Part shown: positions 52,009 to 62,921 of the stretch, piece by piece
Layout: each line of letters opens with the position of its first letter
How positions within the stretch are numbered: position 1 is the stretch's first letter
From: Pseudomonas jessenii
GTDB lineage: Bacteria > Pseudomonadota > Gammaproteobacteria > Pseudomonadales > Pseudomonadaceae
Reading direction: 5' to 3'
NCBI RefSeq assembly: GCF_002236115.1
Contig: NZ_NIWT01000006.1
Location: forward strand, 372,001-436,000
Length of the DNA stretch: 64,000 nt
Made by a program: the position numbers and the translations under genes
Notes under the pieces: model-generated
What the model was told of the DNA's origin: nothing
The model's input: only the letters and a program-made list of their open reading frames with translations
Database searches by the model: none

Positions 52009-53301
52009 ATGAATAGAACTCTCTACACCGCGCTGTTTTATCTGGGGCTGCCATTGGTAGCGATTCGGCTTTGGCTACGCGCGCGCAAGGCGCCGGCGTA
52101 TGCCAGGCGCATCGGCGAGCGCTTTTCCTACGGGATGCCGACGATGAAACCGGGCGGCATCTGGGTGCACGCCGTGTCGGTGGGCGAAAGCATTGCGGCC
52201 GCGCCGATGATTCGCGCCTTGCTGGCGCGTTATCCGAATCTGCCGATCACCGTGACCTGCATGACCCCGACCGGTTCGGAACGCATCCATGCACTGTTCG
52301 CCAATGAGCCGCGCATCCAGCACTGTTATCTGCCCTATGACCTGCCTTGCGCTGCCCGGCGCTTCCTCGATCGGGTCCAGCCGAAATTGGCGGTGATCAT
52401 GGAAACCGAACTGTGGCCCAACCACATCCATCAATGTGCCAAGCGCGGGATCCCCGTCGCGTTGGCCAATGCGCGGCTGTCCGAGCGTTCGGCCAGAGGT
52501 TACGGCCGGTTCCCCAGGCTGACCCAGCCGATGCTGGCCGAGATGAGTCTGTTCGCGGTGCAGACCGAAGCCGAGGCCCAGCGCTTGTGCGACCTGGGTG
52601 CGCGGACGGAAACCGTCGAAGTGACCGGTTCGATCAAGTTCGACCTGACCATCGACCCGCAACTGCTGGAGCGCGCCGTTGAGTTGCGCGGGCAATGGCA
52701 GGCGCTGGAACGACCGGTGTGGATCGCGGCCAGTACCCATGACGGCGAAGACGAGGTGGTGCTGGCGGCCCATCGTCAGTTGCTGGCCAGTCACCCCGAT
52801 GCCCTGCTGATTTTGGTGCCGCGTCATCCTGAGCGCTTCAATTCGGTGTTCGGGTTGTGCCAGCAACAAGGGTTTGCCACGGTCCGGCGTTCCAGCGGCG
52901 ATGCGGTCAGTGCGAATACTTCAGTGCTGCTGGGCGACACCATGGGCGAGTTGCTGTTTCTCTACGCCCTGGCGGACAGCGCATTTGTCGGTGGCAGCCT
53001 GGTGCCGAATGGCGGGCATAACCTGCTGGAGCCGGCGGCCCTGGCTAAACCGGTGTTGAGCGGTCCGCATCTTTTCAACTTCCTCGAAATCGCCGCGCAG
53101 TTGCGCAGTGCCGGGGCGTTGCAGGAAGTGGAAGATGCCGAAGGGCTGGCGGTGGCGGTGCAGCGACTGTTCGAACTGCCGCGAGATGCGCAGCGCATGG
53201 CTGAAGCTGGGTTGACGGTGATGCGCACCAATCAGGGGGCGTTGCAGCGGTTGCTGGACGGGTTGGGGCGGTTGATCGACAAGTCTTCAGTTCGCCGCTG
53301 A
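52009..53301 (+). CDS. waaA: Kdo transferase WaaA (KdtA)
   Basis: A 430-residue GT30 enzyme that transfers Kdo from CMP-Kdo to lipid IVA at the inner-membrane cytoplasmic face. An N-terminal membrane anchor (LYTALFYLGLPLVAIRLWL, about 4-22) is followed by the acceptor motif WVHAVSVGESIAAAPMIRAL (about 49-68). The donor lobe contains AASTHDGEDEVVLAAH (about 241-256) and SLVPNGGHNLLEPAAL (about 331-346). The ATG at 52009 lies 11 bases after the LysR gene. A REP pair follows. Confidence 0.96.
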   Translation: MNRTLYTALFYLGLPLVAIRLWLRARKAPAYARRIGERFSYGMPTMKPGGIWVHAVSVGESIAAAPMIRALLARYPNLPITVTCMTPTGSERIHALFANEPRIQHCYLPYDLPCAARRFLDRVQPKLAVIMETELWPNHIHQCAKRGIPVALANARLSERSARGYGRFPRLTQPMLAEMSLFAVQTEAEAQRLCDLGARTETVEVTGSIKFDLTIDPQLLERAVELRGQWQALERPVWIAASTHDGEDEVVLAAHRQLLASHPDALLILVPRHPERFNSVFGLCQQQGFATVRRSSGDAVSANTSVLLGDTMGELLFLYALADSAFVGGSLVPNGGHNLLEPAALAKPVLSGPHLFNFLEIAAQLRSAGALQEVEDAEGLAVAVQRLFELPRDAQRMAEAGLTVMRTNQGALQRLLDGLGRLIDKSSVRR

Positions 53302-53302
53302 T

Positions 53303-53395
53303 CCTGTGGGAGCGAGCTTGCTCGCGATGGCGGCTGTACATCCAACACCTAAGTTGCCTGTCAGTCCGCTATCGCGAGCAAGCTCGCTCCCACAA
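53303..53395. repeat. Inverted REP pair (BIME)
   Basis: Copies at 53303-53329 and 53369-53395 lie between the convergent waaA and TolC-family genes. Confidence 0.85.
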
Positions 53396-53422
53396 GGTTT
53401 GTGCTGCCTTGAACTCTGATGG

Positions 53423-54856
53423 TCAAGGTCGCGCTTTCAACTGCTCCTCTGCCGCCTTGGCCAGATCCGGAGGCAGGAAGTCCTTGTCCGGGTTGTAGTT
53501 CGGGTTGAGCCAGCGAGCCAGGGTTTGCAGGTCCCCCGGATTCAACGTACCGGCCTGTTGCTTCAAGCGCAGGTTGTCGAGGATGTAGTCGTAGCGGGTG
53601 TTGTTGTAGTCGCGCACCGAGGTGTAGAGCGAGCGCTGCGCATCCAGCACGTCGACGATGTTTCGCGTACCCACCTGATAGCCGATTTCAGTCGCTTCCA
53701 CCGCGCTCTGGTTGGAGATGATCGATTGCTTGCGCGCCTGTACCTGCTCGACATCGGTGTTCACCGCGCGGTGCAGGTCGCGGGTGTTTTCCACGATGCT
53801 GCGGCGCAGGGATTCGCGTTGCTGTTCGGTCTGGTCCAGTTGTGCATAGGACTGACGCACCTGGGAGTTGATCAGGCCACCGCTGTAGATCGGGATGTTC
53901 AGTTGCAGGCCCACGGTCGTTTGCTCGACGTTGCCGCCATACGCCTGGGGCAGGTTGTTCGGGTTGCTGAAGCCCAGTGCGTCGTTGTCGCCTTTCTCGT
54001 ACTTGGCGATCGCGTCAACCGTTGGCAAGTGACCGGACCTGCGTTGCTTGAGGGTTTGCTCGGCGGCGCTGACGGCATAGTTGCTGGCCAACAGATTGAG
54101 GTTCTGCCTGCCCGCGGTTTCGACCCAGGCCTTGGCGTCGTTCGGTACTGGAGGCAGGATCGGCAAGTCATGCCTGATGCCCCAGATCGAGTTGTACTGA
54201 CGGTTGGTCAGGGTAATCAATGCTTCAAAGGCGTCGTCCACCTGGCGCTGCGCAACGATGCGGTTGGCGCGAGCGGTGTCGTAGCTGGCCTGTGAGTTCA
54301 ATACGTCGGTCTTGTCCGAGAGGCCGACATCGAAACGCTCATTGGATTGATCGAGCTGGCGTTTGAACGCCGCTTCTTCGGCCTTGGTCGAAGCCAGGTT
54401 GTCCTGGCTGCGCAGCACGTTGAAATAGCTGTCAGCGGTTTGCAGGATCAGGTTTTGCTCGGTCGCCGAGAGTTGCAGGGCGGCCTGTTCGTTGACTTCC
54501 TTGGCGGCCTGGAACTGGAACCAGCGATCGGCGCGGAACAACGGCTGCGCCAAAGTGGCCTGGTAGGAATGAGCGTCGCGGTTGGTCGTGCCCGAAGGTT
54601 GATCGAGCGACGTACGCACCTCGGAAACATTGGCGCCGCCCGAGAGGTTCGGCAGCAGCCCGGCGCGAGCCTGGGGCACGACTTCTTTCTGCGCGCCATA
54701 TTGGGCGATGGCAGCCGCCAGGTCGGCGTTGTTGTTGACGGCTTCTTGATAAACGCTGACCAGGTCCGTCTTGGCCGATAAGGGCACATCTGCTGCCCAG
54801 GCCATTCCGTTGGACGCACAAGACACGGCGAGGGCCAGTGAGAGTTTGCGCAGCAT
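53423..54856 (-). CDS. TolC-family outer-membrane efflux protein
   Basis: A 477-residue outer-membrane channel protein with a signal peptide (MLRKLSLALAVSCASNGMAWA, cleavage after AWA). It has the duplicated alpha-barrel/beta-barrel layout of TolC: two long coiled-coil halves (about 85-200 and 300-420), the first ending near QRQVDDAFEALITL and the second beginning after GLQLNIPIYSGGLI. It would be the exit duct for type I secretion or tripartite efflux. No inner-membrane or adaptor gene is adjacent. It is divergent from thiC, near nudF and parE, as is tolC in many gammaproteobacteria. Confidence 0.92.
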   Translation of the reverse strand: MLRKLSLALAVSCASNGMAWAADVPLSAKTDLVSVYQEAVNNNADLAAAIAQYGAQKEVVPQARAGLLPNLSGGANVSEVRTSLDQPSGTTNRDAHSYQATLAQPLFRADRWFQFQAAKEVNEQAALQLSATEQNLILQTADSYFNVLRSQDNLASTKAEEAAFKRQLDQSNERFDVGLSDKTDVLNSQASYDTARANRIVAQRQVDDAFEALITLTNRQYNSIWGIRHDLPILPPVPNDAKAWVETAGRQNLNLLASNYAVSAAEQTLKQRRSGHLPTVDAIAKYEKGDNDALGFSNPNNLPQAYGGNVEQTTVGLQLNIPIYSGGLINSQVRQSYAQLDQTEQQRESLRRSIVENTRDLHRAVNTDVEQVQARKQSIISNQSAVEATEIGYQVGTRNIVDVLDAQRSLYTSVRDYNNTRYDYILDNLRLKQQAGTLNPGDLQTLARWLNPNYNPDKDFLPPDLAKAAEEQLKARP

Positions 54857-55065
54857 AGACGATCCCTAGAATTGATATTACAGAGGTAATTTGAGCGCCA
54901 AGGCTAAGGCCCTGCTTTGACAGCGTCAATGCGCGGCTCAGCGTAGCGAGTGTAGTTGTGCATTCGGACGGCAACAATCCTGATACTGCGTGTAATTACG
55001 CCATTCATCATGGTGTTTGCCGTGGGGTTGGCGTTCTTTGCCAGTTGTGTCTAGACTGGCCGGGT

Positions 55066-55156
55066 TCTTGTCGGGGTGCCTTGCTTTGAGGCTGAGATCG
55101 AATAATTTCGGATCCCGTTGAACCTGATCAGGTTAGCGCCTGCGTAGGGAACAAGA
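55066..55156 (+). ncRNA. TPP (THI-box) riboswitch controlling thiC
   Basis: The thi-box is clear: GGGGTGCC (55073-55080), GGCTGAGATCG (55090-55100), CCGTTGAACCTGATCAGGTT (55115-55134) and GCGTAGGGAACAAG (55142-55155). The closing stem pairs TCTTGT (55066-55071) with ACAAGA (55151-55156). Thiamine pyrophosphate binding should lower thiC expression. The remaining sequence between the TolC-family start and the aptamer (54857-55065) shows no other feature I can support. Confidence 0.96.
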
Positions 55157-55332
55157 TTTCTCGTCACCCGGCGAGTCCTCTTGTGCTTCGTCCGGGATGT
55201 TGTTCGACAATCGAACACCCCTCGAGCACTGAGCACAGCACAGCTGGTTTTCCCAGTGCCCGTGCGTCCATTCGTTTACAGGTTCGCTCCGACAAAAATC
55301 CACTGCCTGGATGTGTGTCTGGAGAGCCCGTG

Positions 55333-57222
<1,890 letters not shown>

Positions 57223-57256
57223 TCTGAGCTGAGGGCGGCGGTGCTTGCACCGCCGC

Positions 57257-57332
57257 CATCGCGAGCAAGCTCGCTCCCACAAGGGATTTGTGAGCGCCGC
57301 AAGTCCCCTGTGGGAGCGAGCTTGCTCGCGAT
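57257..57332. repeat. Inverted REP pair (BIME) within thiC-cytX gap
   Basis: Copies at 57257-57283 and 57307-57332 lie in the 152-base gap between two same-strand genes. They may stabilise upstream thiC RNA or reduce readthrough to cytX. Confidence 0.85.
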
Positions 57333-57374
57333 GACGATCATACAAACAACAAATGTCCCTCTGAGATAACACCC

Positions 57375-58667
57375 TTGAGCATTCAACCCAGCACTTACTC
57401 CCCCGATATCGCGGTGCCGACCGACAAACGCGTATTCGGCGGCCGTGATTTGTTTTCCCTGTGGTTCTCCCTCGGCATCGGCCTGATGGTCCTGCAGACT
57501 GGTGCATTGCTCGCGCCGGGCCTTGGCCTGTCCGGTTCGTTGCTGGCAATTTTTCTCGGCACCCTGGTCGGCGTTCTGCTGCTGGCGGCGGTCGGCGTGA
57601 TCGGTAGCGACACCGGCCTGTCGTCGATGGCCGCGCTCAAACTCAGCCTCGGCGCCAAAGGCGCAAGCCTGCCGGCGGTACTGAACCTGCTGCAATTGAT
57701 CGGCTGGGGTTCGTTCGAAATCATCGTCATGCGCGATGCTGCCAGCCTGCTGGGCGCGAAGGCCTTCAACGAAGGTAGCCTGCTGTCCAATCCCGTGCTG
57801 TGGACGCTGTTTTTCGGTGCCCTTGCGACCTTGCTCGCGGTCAGCGGTCCGCTGACTTTCGTGCGCCAGATCCTGCGCAAATGGGGTATCTGGCTGCTGC
57901 TGGCCGCGTGTGTCTGGCTGACCTGGAACCTGTTCGCCAAGGCTGACCTGGCCGCATTGTGGGCCCAGGCCGGTGACGGTTCGATGCCGTTCGCCGTGGG
58001 TTTCGACATCGCCATTGCCATGCCGCTCTCGTGGTTGCCGCTGATCGCCGACTACTCGCGCTTCGGCAAGCGGGCGAAAAACGTCTTCGGCGGCACCGCC
58101 ATCGGCTTCTTCATCGGCAATTTCTGGCTGATGAGCCTGGGCGTGGCCTACACTCTGGCGTTCGCGCCGAGCGGCGAAGTCAATGCCTTGCTGCTGGCGC
58201 TGGCCGGCGCCGGCCTGGGGATTCCGCTGCTGCTGATTCTTTTGGATGAATCGGAAAACGCCTTTGCCGATATTCACTCGGCGGCAGTGTCCAGCGGGAT
58301 TCTGTTGCGCGCCAAAGTCGAGCACCTGGCGTTGGCCATCGGCGTTATCTGCACGCTGATTGCCCTGCTGGCGCCGTTGGCCCAGTACCAGAACTTCCTG
58401 CTGCTGATCGGTTCGGTGTTTGCGCCGTTGTTCGGCGTGGTGCTGGTGGATCACTTCATCCTGCGCAAACGCAGTGGCCTGGTGGCGTCAGCCGCGTTGC
58501 GCTGGCCGGCGCTGCTCGCCTGGCTGGGCGGGGTCAGCACCTATCACTTGTTGGCCAACCTGTATCCGGATGTCGGCGCAACCCTGCCGGCACTGATAGT
58601 GGCAGGGTTGCTCCAGCTAGTGCTGGGTCGGGCCTTCAGTTACGGCCGGGAAACAGCTCGGGCTTGA
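57375..58667 (+). CDS. cytX: Hydroxymethylpyrimidine/cytosine transporter CytX, TTG start
   Basis: A 430-residue NCS1-family permease with about 12 membrane helices. Recognisable are DLFSLWFSLGIGLMVLQTGALLAPGLGL in the first helix region (given by its ends), the NCS1 segment LLQLIGWGSFEIIVMRDAAS (about 99-118) and PLIADYSRFGKRAKNVFGG (about 222-240). CytX is predicted to import the thiamine pyrimidine precursor, which fits its place behind thiC. The start is a TTG at 57375 with only a weak ribosome site (CTGAGAT). No second riboswitch is seen. Its last 32 bases overlap the convergent lipoprotein gene. Confidence 0.9.
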   Translation: MSIQPSTYSPDIAVPTDKRVFGGRDLFSLWFSLGIGLMVLQTGALLAPGLGLSGSLLAIFLGTLVGVLLLAAVGVIGSDTGLSSMAALKLSLGAKGASLPAVLNLLQLIGWGSFEIIVMRDAASLLGAKAFNEGSLLSNPVLWTLFFGALATLLAVSGPLTFVRQILRKWGIWLLLAACVWLTWNLFAKADLAALWAQAGDGSMPFAVGFDIAIAMPLSWLPLIADYSRFGKRAKNVFGGTAIGFFIGNFWLMSLGVAYTLAFAPSGEVNALLLALAGAGLGIPLLLILLDESENAFADIHSAAVSSGILLRAKVEHLALAIGVICTLIALLAPLAQYQNFLLLIGSVFAPLFGVVLVDHFILRKRSGLVASAALRWPALLAWLGGVSTYHLLANLYPDVGATLPALIVAGLLQLVLGRAFSYGRETARA

Positions 58668-59382
58668 TGATGCCGTTCAGGCGAGGGTAGGGGATCTTCA
58701 GTTCGACATGGCCCAGCGCGTAAGGCGCGATGGTGCTGGTTTCGTATTTGAGGATTACCCCGCCGTAGGTCAGCGCCACGTTCTGGGTTGTCTGGAACGG
58801 CCAGCTCTTCACGAACTCCGGTTCCTGATCGAGCTTGGTGCTGATCAGCCAGCTGTTGTGCGCCACTTGCGCGGCTTTCCAGAACGCGTCTTCCTGCCCT
58901 GGCACCAGCATGTCCGACAGCGTCAGCACTTTATGCTGTTGGCGTGAATAGTTGATGAACCCTCGACCTGGGGTGCCATGGGCACCGCCGGTGTCCAGGT
59001 AGCTGGACAATTCGACGATCACCAAGCCGTCATGCTGCTCACGTACCTTTGCCTGCAGATAGCTGCTGAAGCGCGGGCCGGCGGTGCGCAAAAACTCTTC
59101 GCGATAGGCCGCCAGGGTCGGGGCGACCGGCGCGTCGGGCGAGGTGCGGGTCATTTGCAGCAGGCGCTTTTCGATGATGCCGTCCAGTGCAGGCTCGTCC
59201 GGGAAGTGCAGGGTGTCGATGTTGACCAGCGGGCAATCCGGGTTGCTGCAACCGGGCTTGAGTTGCTCGGAGGCGTCGCGGGTGGTTTCCAGCGGCGTCC
59301 GGTAGTTGGGCTGGAACAGGCTCGCGCAAGCGCCCAGGGTCAGGGCGATAGCGGCCACGGAGGCGATTTTGAAAAGCGACAT
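58636..59382 (-). CDS. DUF3298/RsiV-type lipoprotein
   Basis: A 248-residue predicted lipoprotein. The signal peptide (MSLFKIASVAAIALTLGAC) has the lipobox LGAC with Cys at residue 19. The mature protein carries a DUF4163-like region, then a DUF3298 domain with the diagnostic YLDTGGAHGTPG (about 129-140) and LTLSDMLVPGQEDAFWK. These domains occur in RsiV-like anti-sigma/lysozyme-binding proteins and in polysaccharide-related proteins; here the role is unknown. An uncharacterised gene sits at the same place in P. aeruginosa (about PA4972). Confidence 0.83.
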   Translation of the reverse strand: MSLFKIASVAAIALTLGACASLFQPNYRTPLETTRDASEQLKPGCSNPDCPLVNIDTLHFPDEPALDGIIEKRLLQMTRTSPDAPVAPTLAAYREEFLRTAGPRFSSYLQAKVREQHDGLVIVELSSYLDTGGAHGTPGRGFINYSRQQHKVLTLSDMLVPGQEDAFWKAAQVAHNSWLISTKLDQEPEFVKSWPFQTTQNVALTYGGVILKYETSTIAPYALGHVELKIPYPRLNGIIKPELFPGRN

Positions 59383-59606
59383 GAGCGTCCTTTCTGAAAC
59401 AGGGAAGGCAAAAAGTTACCGGCTTCGACTCTCAACAAAGCAGTCAGTTCGCCACTAAGCTAATTAGAGTGGGTTTCGCCCTCACCGTCCATCCCGCTGA
59501 CGGGAAAGGGGCTGCATCAAACGTCACGGGCGCGTTAGGATGGCGCGAAGTCGAGGCCCAGGAAAAAAGCAGCCTCGAACAGGATTTGCAGTAAAAGAGG
59601 ATAGTC

Positions 59607-60224
59607 ATGACGGATTTTGCCAACGCCATTCCGACCGCCGTTGATATCGTGCGGCGCGAAAAGTGCTACGAGGGCTTCTACAAACTCGAACGCGTGCACT
59701 TGCGCCACGAATTGTTCGCCGGGGGCATGAGTCGCGAGATCAATCGTGAAGTGTTCGTTCGCCATGACGCGGTATGCATGCTGCCTTACGATCCACAACG
59801 CGATGAAGTGGTGCTGATCGAGCAGTTTCGCGTCGGCGCCATGGGCAAGACCGACAACCCGTGGCTGATCGAACTGGTCGCTGGTCTGATCGACAAGGAT
59901 GAAGTGCCGGAAGCAGTTGCTCACCGCGAAGCGCAGGAGGAAGCTGGGCTTGAAATCGGGGCGCTCTGGCCGATAACCAAATACTTTCCATCGCCGGGCG
60001 GCAGCAACGAATTCGTGCATCTGTACCTGGGGCGTTGCGACACTACCGGGGTTGGCGGCCTGCATGGGCTGGAGGAAGAGGCAGAAGACATCCGCGTCAC
60101 GGTCTGGGCTTTCGAAGATGCCCTGCAAGCCGTGCGCGACGGGCGTATTGCCAACGCGGCGAGCATCATTGCCTTGCAATGGCTGGCTTTGAACCGCGTT
60201 GAAGTGAGGGGGTTATGGTCGTAA
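59607..60224 (+). CDS. nudF: ADP-ribose pyrophosphatase NudF
   Basis: A 205-residue Nudix hydrolase that splits ADP-ribose to AMP and ribose 5-phosphate. The Nudix box is intact (about residues 94-116): GLIDKDEVPEAVAHREAQEE followed by AGL, matching GX5EX7REUXEEXGU. A glutamate-rich GLHGLEEEAEDIRV (about 153-166) follows, as in E. coli NudF (209 residues). It starts at ATG 59607 after AAAAGAGG. Its last codons overlap the next start by 10 bases. The 223-base gap upstream shows no clear promoter. Confidence 0.94.
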   Translation: MTDFANAIPTAVDIVRREKCYEGFYKLERVHLRHELFAGGMSREINREVFVRHDAVCMLPYDPQRDEVVLIEQFRVGAMGKTDNPWLIELVAGLIDKDEVPEAVAHREAQEEAGLEIGALWPITKYFPSPGGSNEFVHLYLGRCDTTGVGGLHGLEEEAEDIRVTVWAFEDALQAVRDGRIANAASIIALQWLALNRVEVRGLWS

Positions 60225-60667
60225 ACAAGCTGCGCGATCGCTATCGGGTGGACCTGGTGGGGCTGCAAGCGTCCTGCGAGGCGAACTACGCGCGCTTGAT
60301 GCGACTGCTGCCGGACATGCGCAGCGAGCCCGCCGCGCGGCGCATCGCCGTGACCCATGGCGACCAGATGCTCGGTGTGCTGGCCCTGGAAGTCCTGCTG
60401 ACCTGCCCCTACACCACGACCCTGCAAGTGCGTCAGGAACACAGCCTGCCCTGGCTGCCGGTGCCGCAACTGGAAGTGCAGGTCTATCACGACGCGCGCA
60501 TGGCCGAAGTGGTCAGCGCCGAACATGCACGACGCTTTCGCGGCATCTATCCTTACCCGAACGCCTCGATGCACCAGCCGGACGAAAAGGCCCAGCTGAA
60601 CATGTTTCTGGGCGAGTGGCTGAGCCATTGCCTGGCGCTGGGGCATGAGTACGAAGTGGTACGTTAA
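60215..60667 (+). CDS. yqiB: DUF1249 protein YqiB
   Basis: A 150-residue soluble protein of the DUF1249/YqiB family, found between nudF and cpdA in many gammaproteobacteria. Family features seen are LQASCEANYARLMRLLPDM (about 14-32), the central VLLTCPYTTTLQVRQE (about 60-75) and a C-terminal KAQLNMFLGEWLSHCLALGH (about 126-145). The biochemical role is unknown. It begins inside nudF (ATG 60215), so translation is coupled. Confidence 0.9.
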   Translation: MVVNKLRDRYRVDLVGLQASCEANYARLMRLLPDMRSEPAARRIAVTHGDQMLGVLALEVLLTCPYTTTLQVRQEHSLPWLPVPQLEVQVYHDARMAEVVSAEHARRFRGIYPYPNASMHQPDEKAQLNMFLGEWLSHCLALGHEYEVVR

Positions 60668-60779
60668 TTGTGATCAGCAGTTGTGAACTGCGTCAGGTTC
60701 ACAGATTTCCCCTTTCGATCGTCCCCCAGCATAATTGCGGCACTTACCCATCCCCGTGATCACGCCCTGGGAGAACGCC

Positions 60780-61595
60780 TTGCCGAGCGTATCCACATTG
60801 ACCACCGCCGATCCGGCGTTGCTGGTGCAACTCTCCGACAGTCACCTGTTTGCCGAAGCGGACGGCGTGTTGCTGGGCATGAACACCCGCGACAGCCTGC
60901 AAAAGGTCATCGAACTGGTGCGCGCGCAACAGCCGCGGATTGACTTGATCCTGGCCACGGGTGATCTGTCCCAGGACGGGACGCTGGAGTCCTACCAACA
61001 ATTTCGCGACATGACGCGTCAGCTTGATGCGCCGGCGCGCTGGATTCCCGGCAATCACGATGAGCCGCAGATCATGGCCGAGGCGGCGGTGCAGAGCGCT
61101 TTGCTCGAACCGGTGGTGGATATCGGCAACTGGCGGGTCACGTTGCTCGATTCGGCGGTGCCAGGCTCGGTGCCGGGTTATTTGCAGGATGAACAGCTGC
61201 AGTTGCTCGCCCGCTCATTGAGCGAAGCGCCGGAACGCCATCATCTGGTGTGCTTCCACCATCACCCGGTGTCCATCGGTTGTGCATGGATGGAGCCGAT
61301 AGGCTTGCGCAATCCCGAGGCGCTGTTCGCCGTGCTGGATCGCTTCGAGCAGGTACGTGCGGTGTTGTGGGGGCATGTGCACCAGGAAATCGACCGGATG
61401 CGCAACGGCGTACATTTGATCGCCTCGCCCTCGACCTGCATCCAGTTCGAGCCCGGCAGTGAGGATTTCAAGGTCGGGGAACAGGCCCCCGGGTATCGCT
61501 GGCTGCGGTTGCTGCCCGATGGGCGGCTGGAAACGGGTGTCGAGCGGGTCACCGGGTTTGATTTCACTGTGGATTACGGTTCCAACGGCTACTGA
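60780..61595 (+). CDS. cpdA: 3',5'-cyclic-AMP phosphodiesterase CpdA, TTG start
   Basis: A 271-residue class III phosphodiesterase that hydrolyses cAMP and so tunes Vfr signalling. The metal-binding motifs are LVQLSDSHLF (about 14-23), LATGDLSQDG (about 59-68), IPGNHDEP (about 91-98), FHHHPVSIG (about 159-167) and WGHVHQEID (about 197-205). The likely start is TTG 60780, eight bases after GGGAG; it gives the N-terminus MPSVSTLTTADP, familiar from pseudomonads. The longer reading from 60735 lacks a ribosome site. A CATAAT -10-like sequence lies at 60730. It ends at a REP array. Confidence 0.93.
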   Translation: MPSVSTLTTADPALLVQLSDSHLFAEADGVLLGMNTRDSLQKVIELVRAQQPRIDLILATGDLSQDGTLESYQQFRDMTRQLDAPARWIPGNHDEPQIMAEAAVQSALLEPVVDIGNWRVTLLDSAVPGSVPGYLQDEQLQLLARSLSEAPERHHLVCFHHHPVSIGCAWMEPIGLRNPEALFAVLDRFEQVRAVLWGHVHQEIDRMRNGVHLIASPSTCIQFEPGSEDFKVGEQAPGYRWLRLLPDGRLETGVERVTGFDFTVDYGSNGY

Positions 61596-61601
61596 CCCCC
61601 C

Positions 61602-61703
61602 CCCTGTAGGAGCGAGCTCGCTCGCGATTAGCCTGAGAGCGCCGTGGGGCGTCAGGTTGCACCGTTATCGTTGACGACCATCGCGAGCAAGCTCGCTCCC
61701 ACA
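61602..61703. repeat. REP array unit 1 downstream of cpdA
   Basis: Copies at 61602-61629 and 61679-61703 in opposite orientation flank a spacer containing GAGAGCGCCGTGGGGCG and CGTTATCGTTGACGACC. The same spacer recurs after the IS element, showing that a unit of about 100 bases was tandemly duplicated. Confidence 0.85.
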
Positions 61704-61782
61704 TTGGATCTGCGTTGTTCATAAATCCCTTGTAGGAGCGAGCTTGAACTGGTCAAGTAATCCCGGACACCGGTTACGGTGT

Positions 61783-62619
61783 TTATGCCGCTTTTTGCTC
61801 CATGGCTATTGGCGACAGATAGTTGTTGTAGCTGTGGAGCCTGGTGCGGTTGTAGTACATGAAGAAGCGCACCATATCGGTTTTGGCTTCCTCGATCTTG
61901 CTGTAGCCACTACGAGGCACCCATTCTGATTTCAGCGTGCCGAAAAATCGCTCTGTTGGAGCGTTGTCCCAGCACTGCCCGCGATGGCTCATGCTTTGCA
62001 ATATGTCACGACGCTTCAGTTCTTCTTGAAACTTGCGGCTGGTGTACTGACAACCCTGATCCGAGTGAAACATCAGCCCCGCAGGGCACGTTCGAACCTC
62101 TGCCGCCATGCGTAGCGCCTTGCTGACCAAGTTGGCGTCATTGACCAGCGAAAATGCCCAACCGATGACCCGGCGAGCAAACAAATCGATGACGATGGCC
62201 AGATGAACCCAGCGCTCGCCCACCATCAAGCTGGTCACGTCGCCACACCAGACCTGATCGACTGCAGCCGGTTTGAAGTTGCGCTTGAGCCGATTGGGCG
62301 CGACAAACGCTTCCACTCCTTTGGATCTGAATGGGTGAGGCTGGCGTTGTTTACTGACAATGTTGGCCTCCCTCATCAGCGCTCGGACAAGGCCTCTTCC
62401 AACTGCAATGTTTTGGGACTTCAGGCCCTTGCTGATCATTCTGGAGCCCATGGCTTCGCGGCTTTCGCTGTGCAGTTCAACCACTTTGAGCTTGAGCTCT
62501 TCGCGCCTGATCCGCGGTTGGGCTCGCCGCTGAAGCCACTCGTAAAAGCTGCTGCGCTTCACATCGAAAACACGACACACGACAGCTGTCGGGAACGACT
62601 CTCTTAGTTCCGCAATCAT
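61783..62619 (-). CDS. IS3-family transposase OrfB (catalytic part)
   Basis: The DDE integrase-like part of the transposase. The acidic residues are in VWCGDVTSL (first D), FHSDQGCQYTS (second D) and DNAPTERFFGTLKSEW (E), in the rve-type core, preceded by the HTH_21 segment SFYEWLQRRAQP. It is probably made mainly as an OrfAB fusion by -1 frameshifting at 62658-62664; in that frame the OrfB sequence runs without a stop from the slip site. An ATG at 62619, overlapping the orfA stop (ATGA), could give a free 278-residue OrfB. No internal stop or frameshift disrupts it. Confidence 0.94.
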   Translation of the reverse strand: MIAELRESFPTAVVCRVFDVKRSSFYEWLQRRAQPRIRREELKLKVVELHSESREAMGSRMISKGLKSQNIAVGRGLVRALMREANIVSKQRQPHPFRSKGVEAFVAPNRLKRNFKPAAVDQVWCGDVTSLMVGERWVHLAIVIDLFARRVIGWAFSLVNDANLVSKALRMAAEVRTCPAGLMFHSDQGCQYTSRKFQEELKRRDILQSMSHRGQCWDNAPTERFFGTLKSEWVPRSGYSKIEEAKTDMVRFFMYYNRTRLHSYNNYLSPIAMEQKAA

Positions 62620-62921
62620 CGAAAACGATCGGGATCCGACATCAAGAGAGCGGTAGCCTTTTTTAAGATCTCGGCTTCCATTTCCATGCGCTTGATCTTG
62701 GCCTTTAGTTCCTGGATCTGGCGCTGATCTTCGGTAATCGCCTTGGTGCCTTTGACTGGCTGCCCCTCGCGCTCCTTGCGAACCTGATCGACCCAACGCC
62801 GTAAAGCGGTGGGCCCGATATCCAGCGATGCACAAACGTCTGGAACCGGGCAGTTATCATCAAGCACCATGCTGGCAGCATGCAGCTTGAACTCGCGGGT
62901 ATAGACCTTTCTTTCGTTCAT
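62616..62921 (-). CDS. IS3-family transposase OrfA (HTH and leucine zipper)
   Basis: A 101-residue DNA-binding part of the transposase. The helix-turn-helix (REFKLHAASMVLDD, then VCASLDIGPTALRRWVDQV, about 9-47) recognises the inverted repeats. The C-terminal coiled coil (IQELKAKIKRMEMEAEILKK, about 67-86) mediates dimerisation. The frameshift heptamer is in the codons for the two lysines at the end of this helix. Confidence 0.93.
   Translation of the reverse strand: MNERKVYTREFKLHAASMVLDDNCPVPDVCASLDIGPTALRRWVDQVRKEREGQPVKGTKAITEDQRQIQELKAKIKRMEMEAEILKKATALLMSDPDRFR
62658..62664 (-). other. Programmed -1 frameshift heptamer A-AAA-AAG
   Basis: On the minus strand the sequence is TTA AAA AAG in the orfA frame. 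The heptamer AAAAAAG allows a -1 slip, after which reading continues GGC TAC CGC in the orfB frame. This is the canonical signal for IS3-family OrfAB. Confidence 0.9.
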
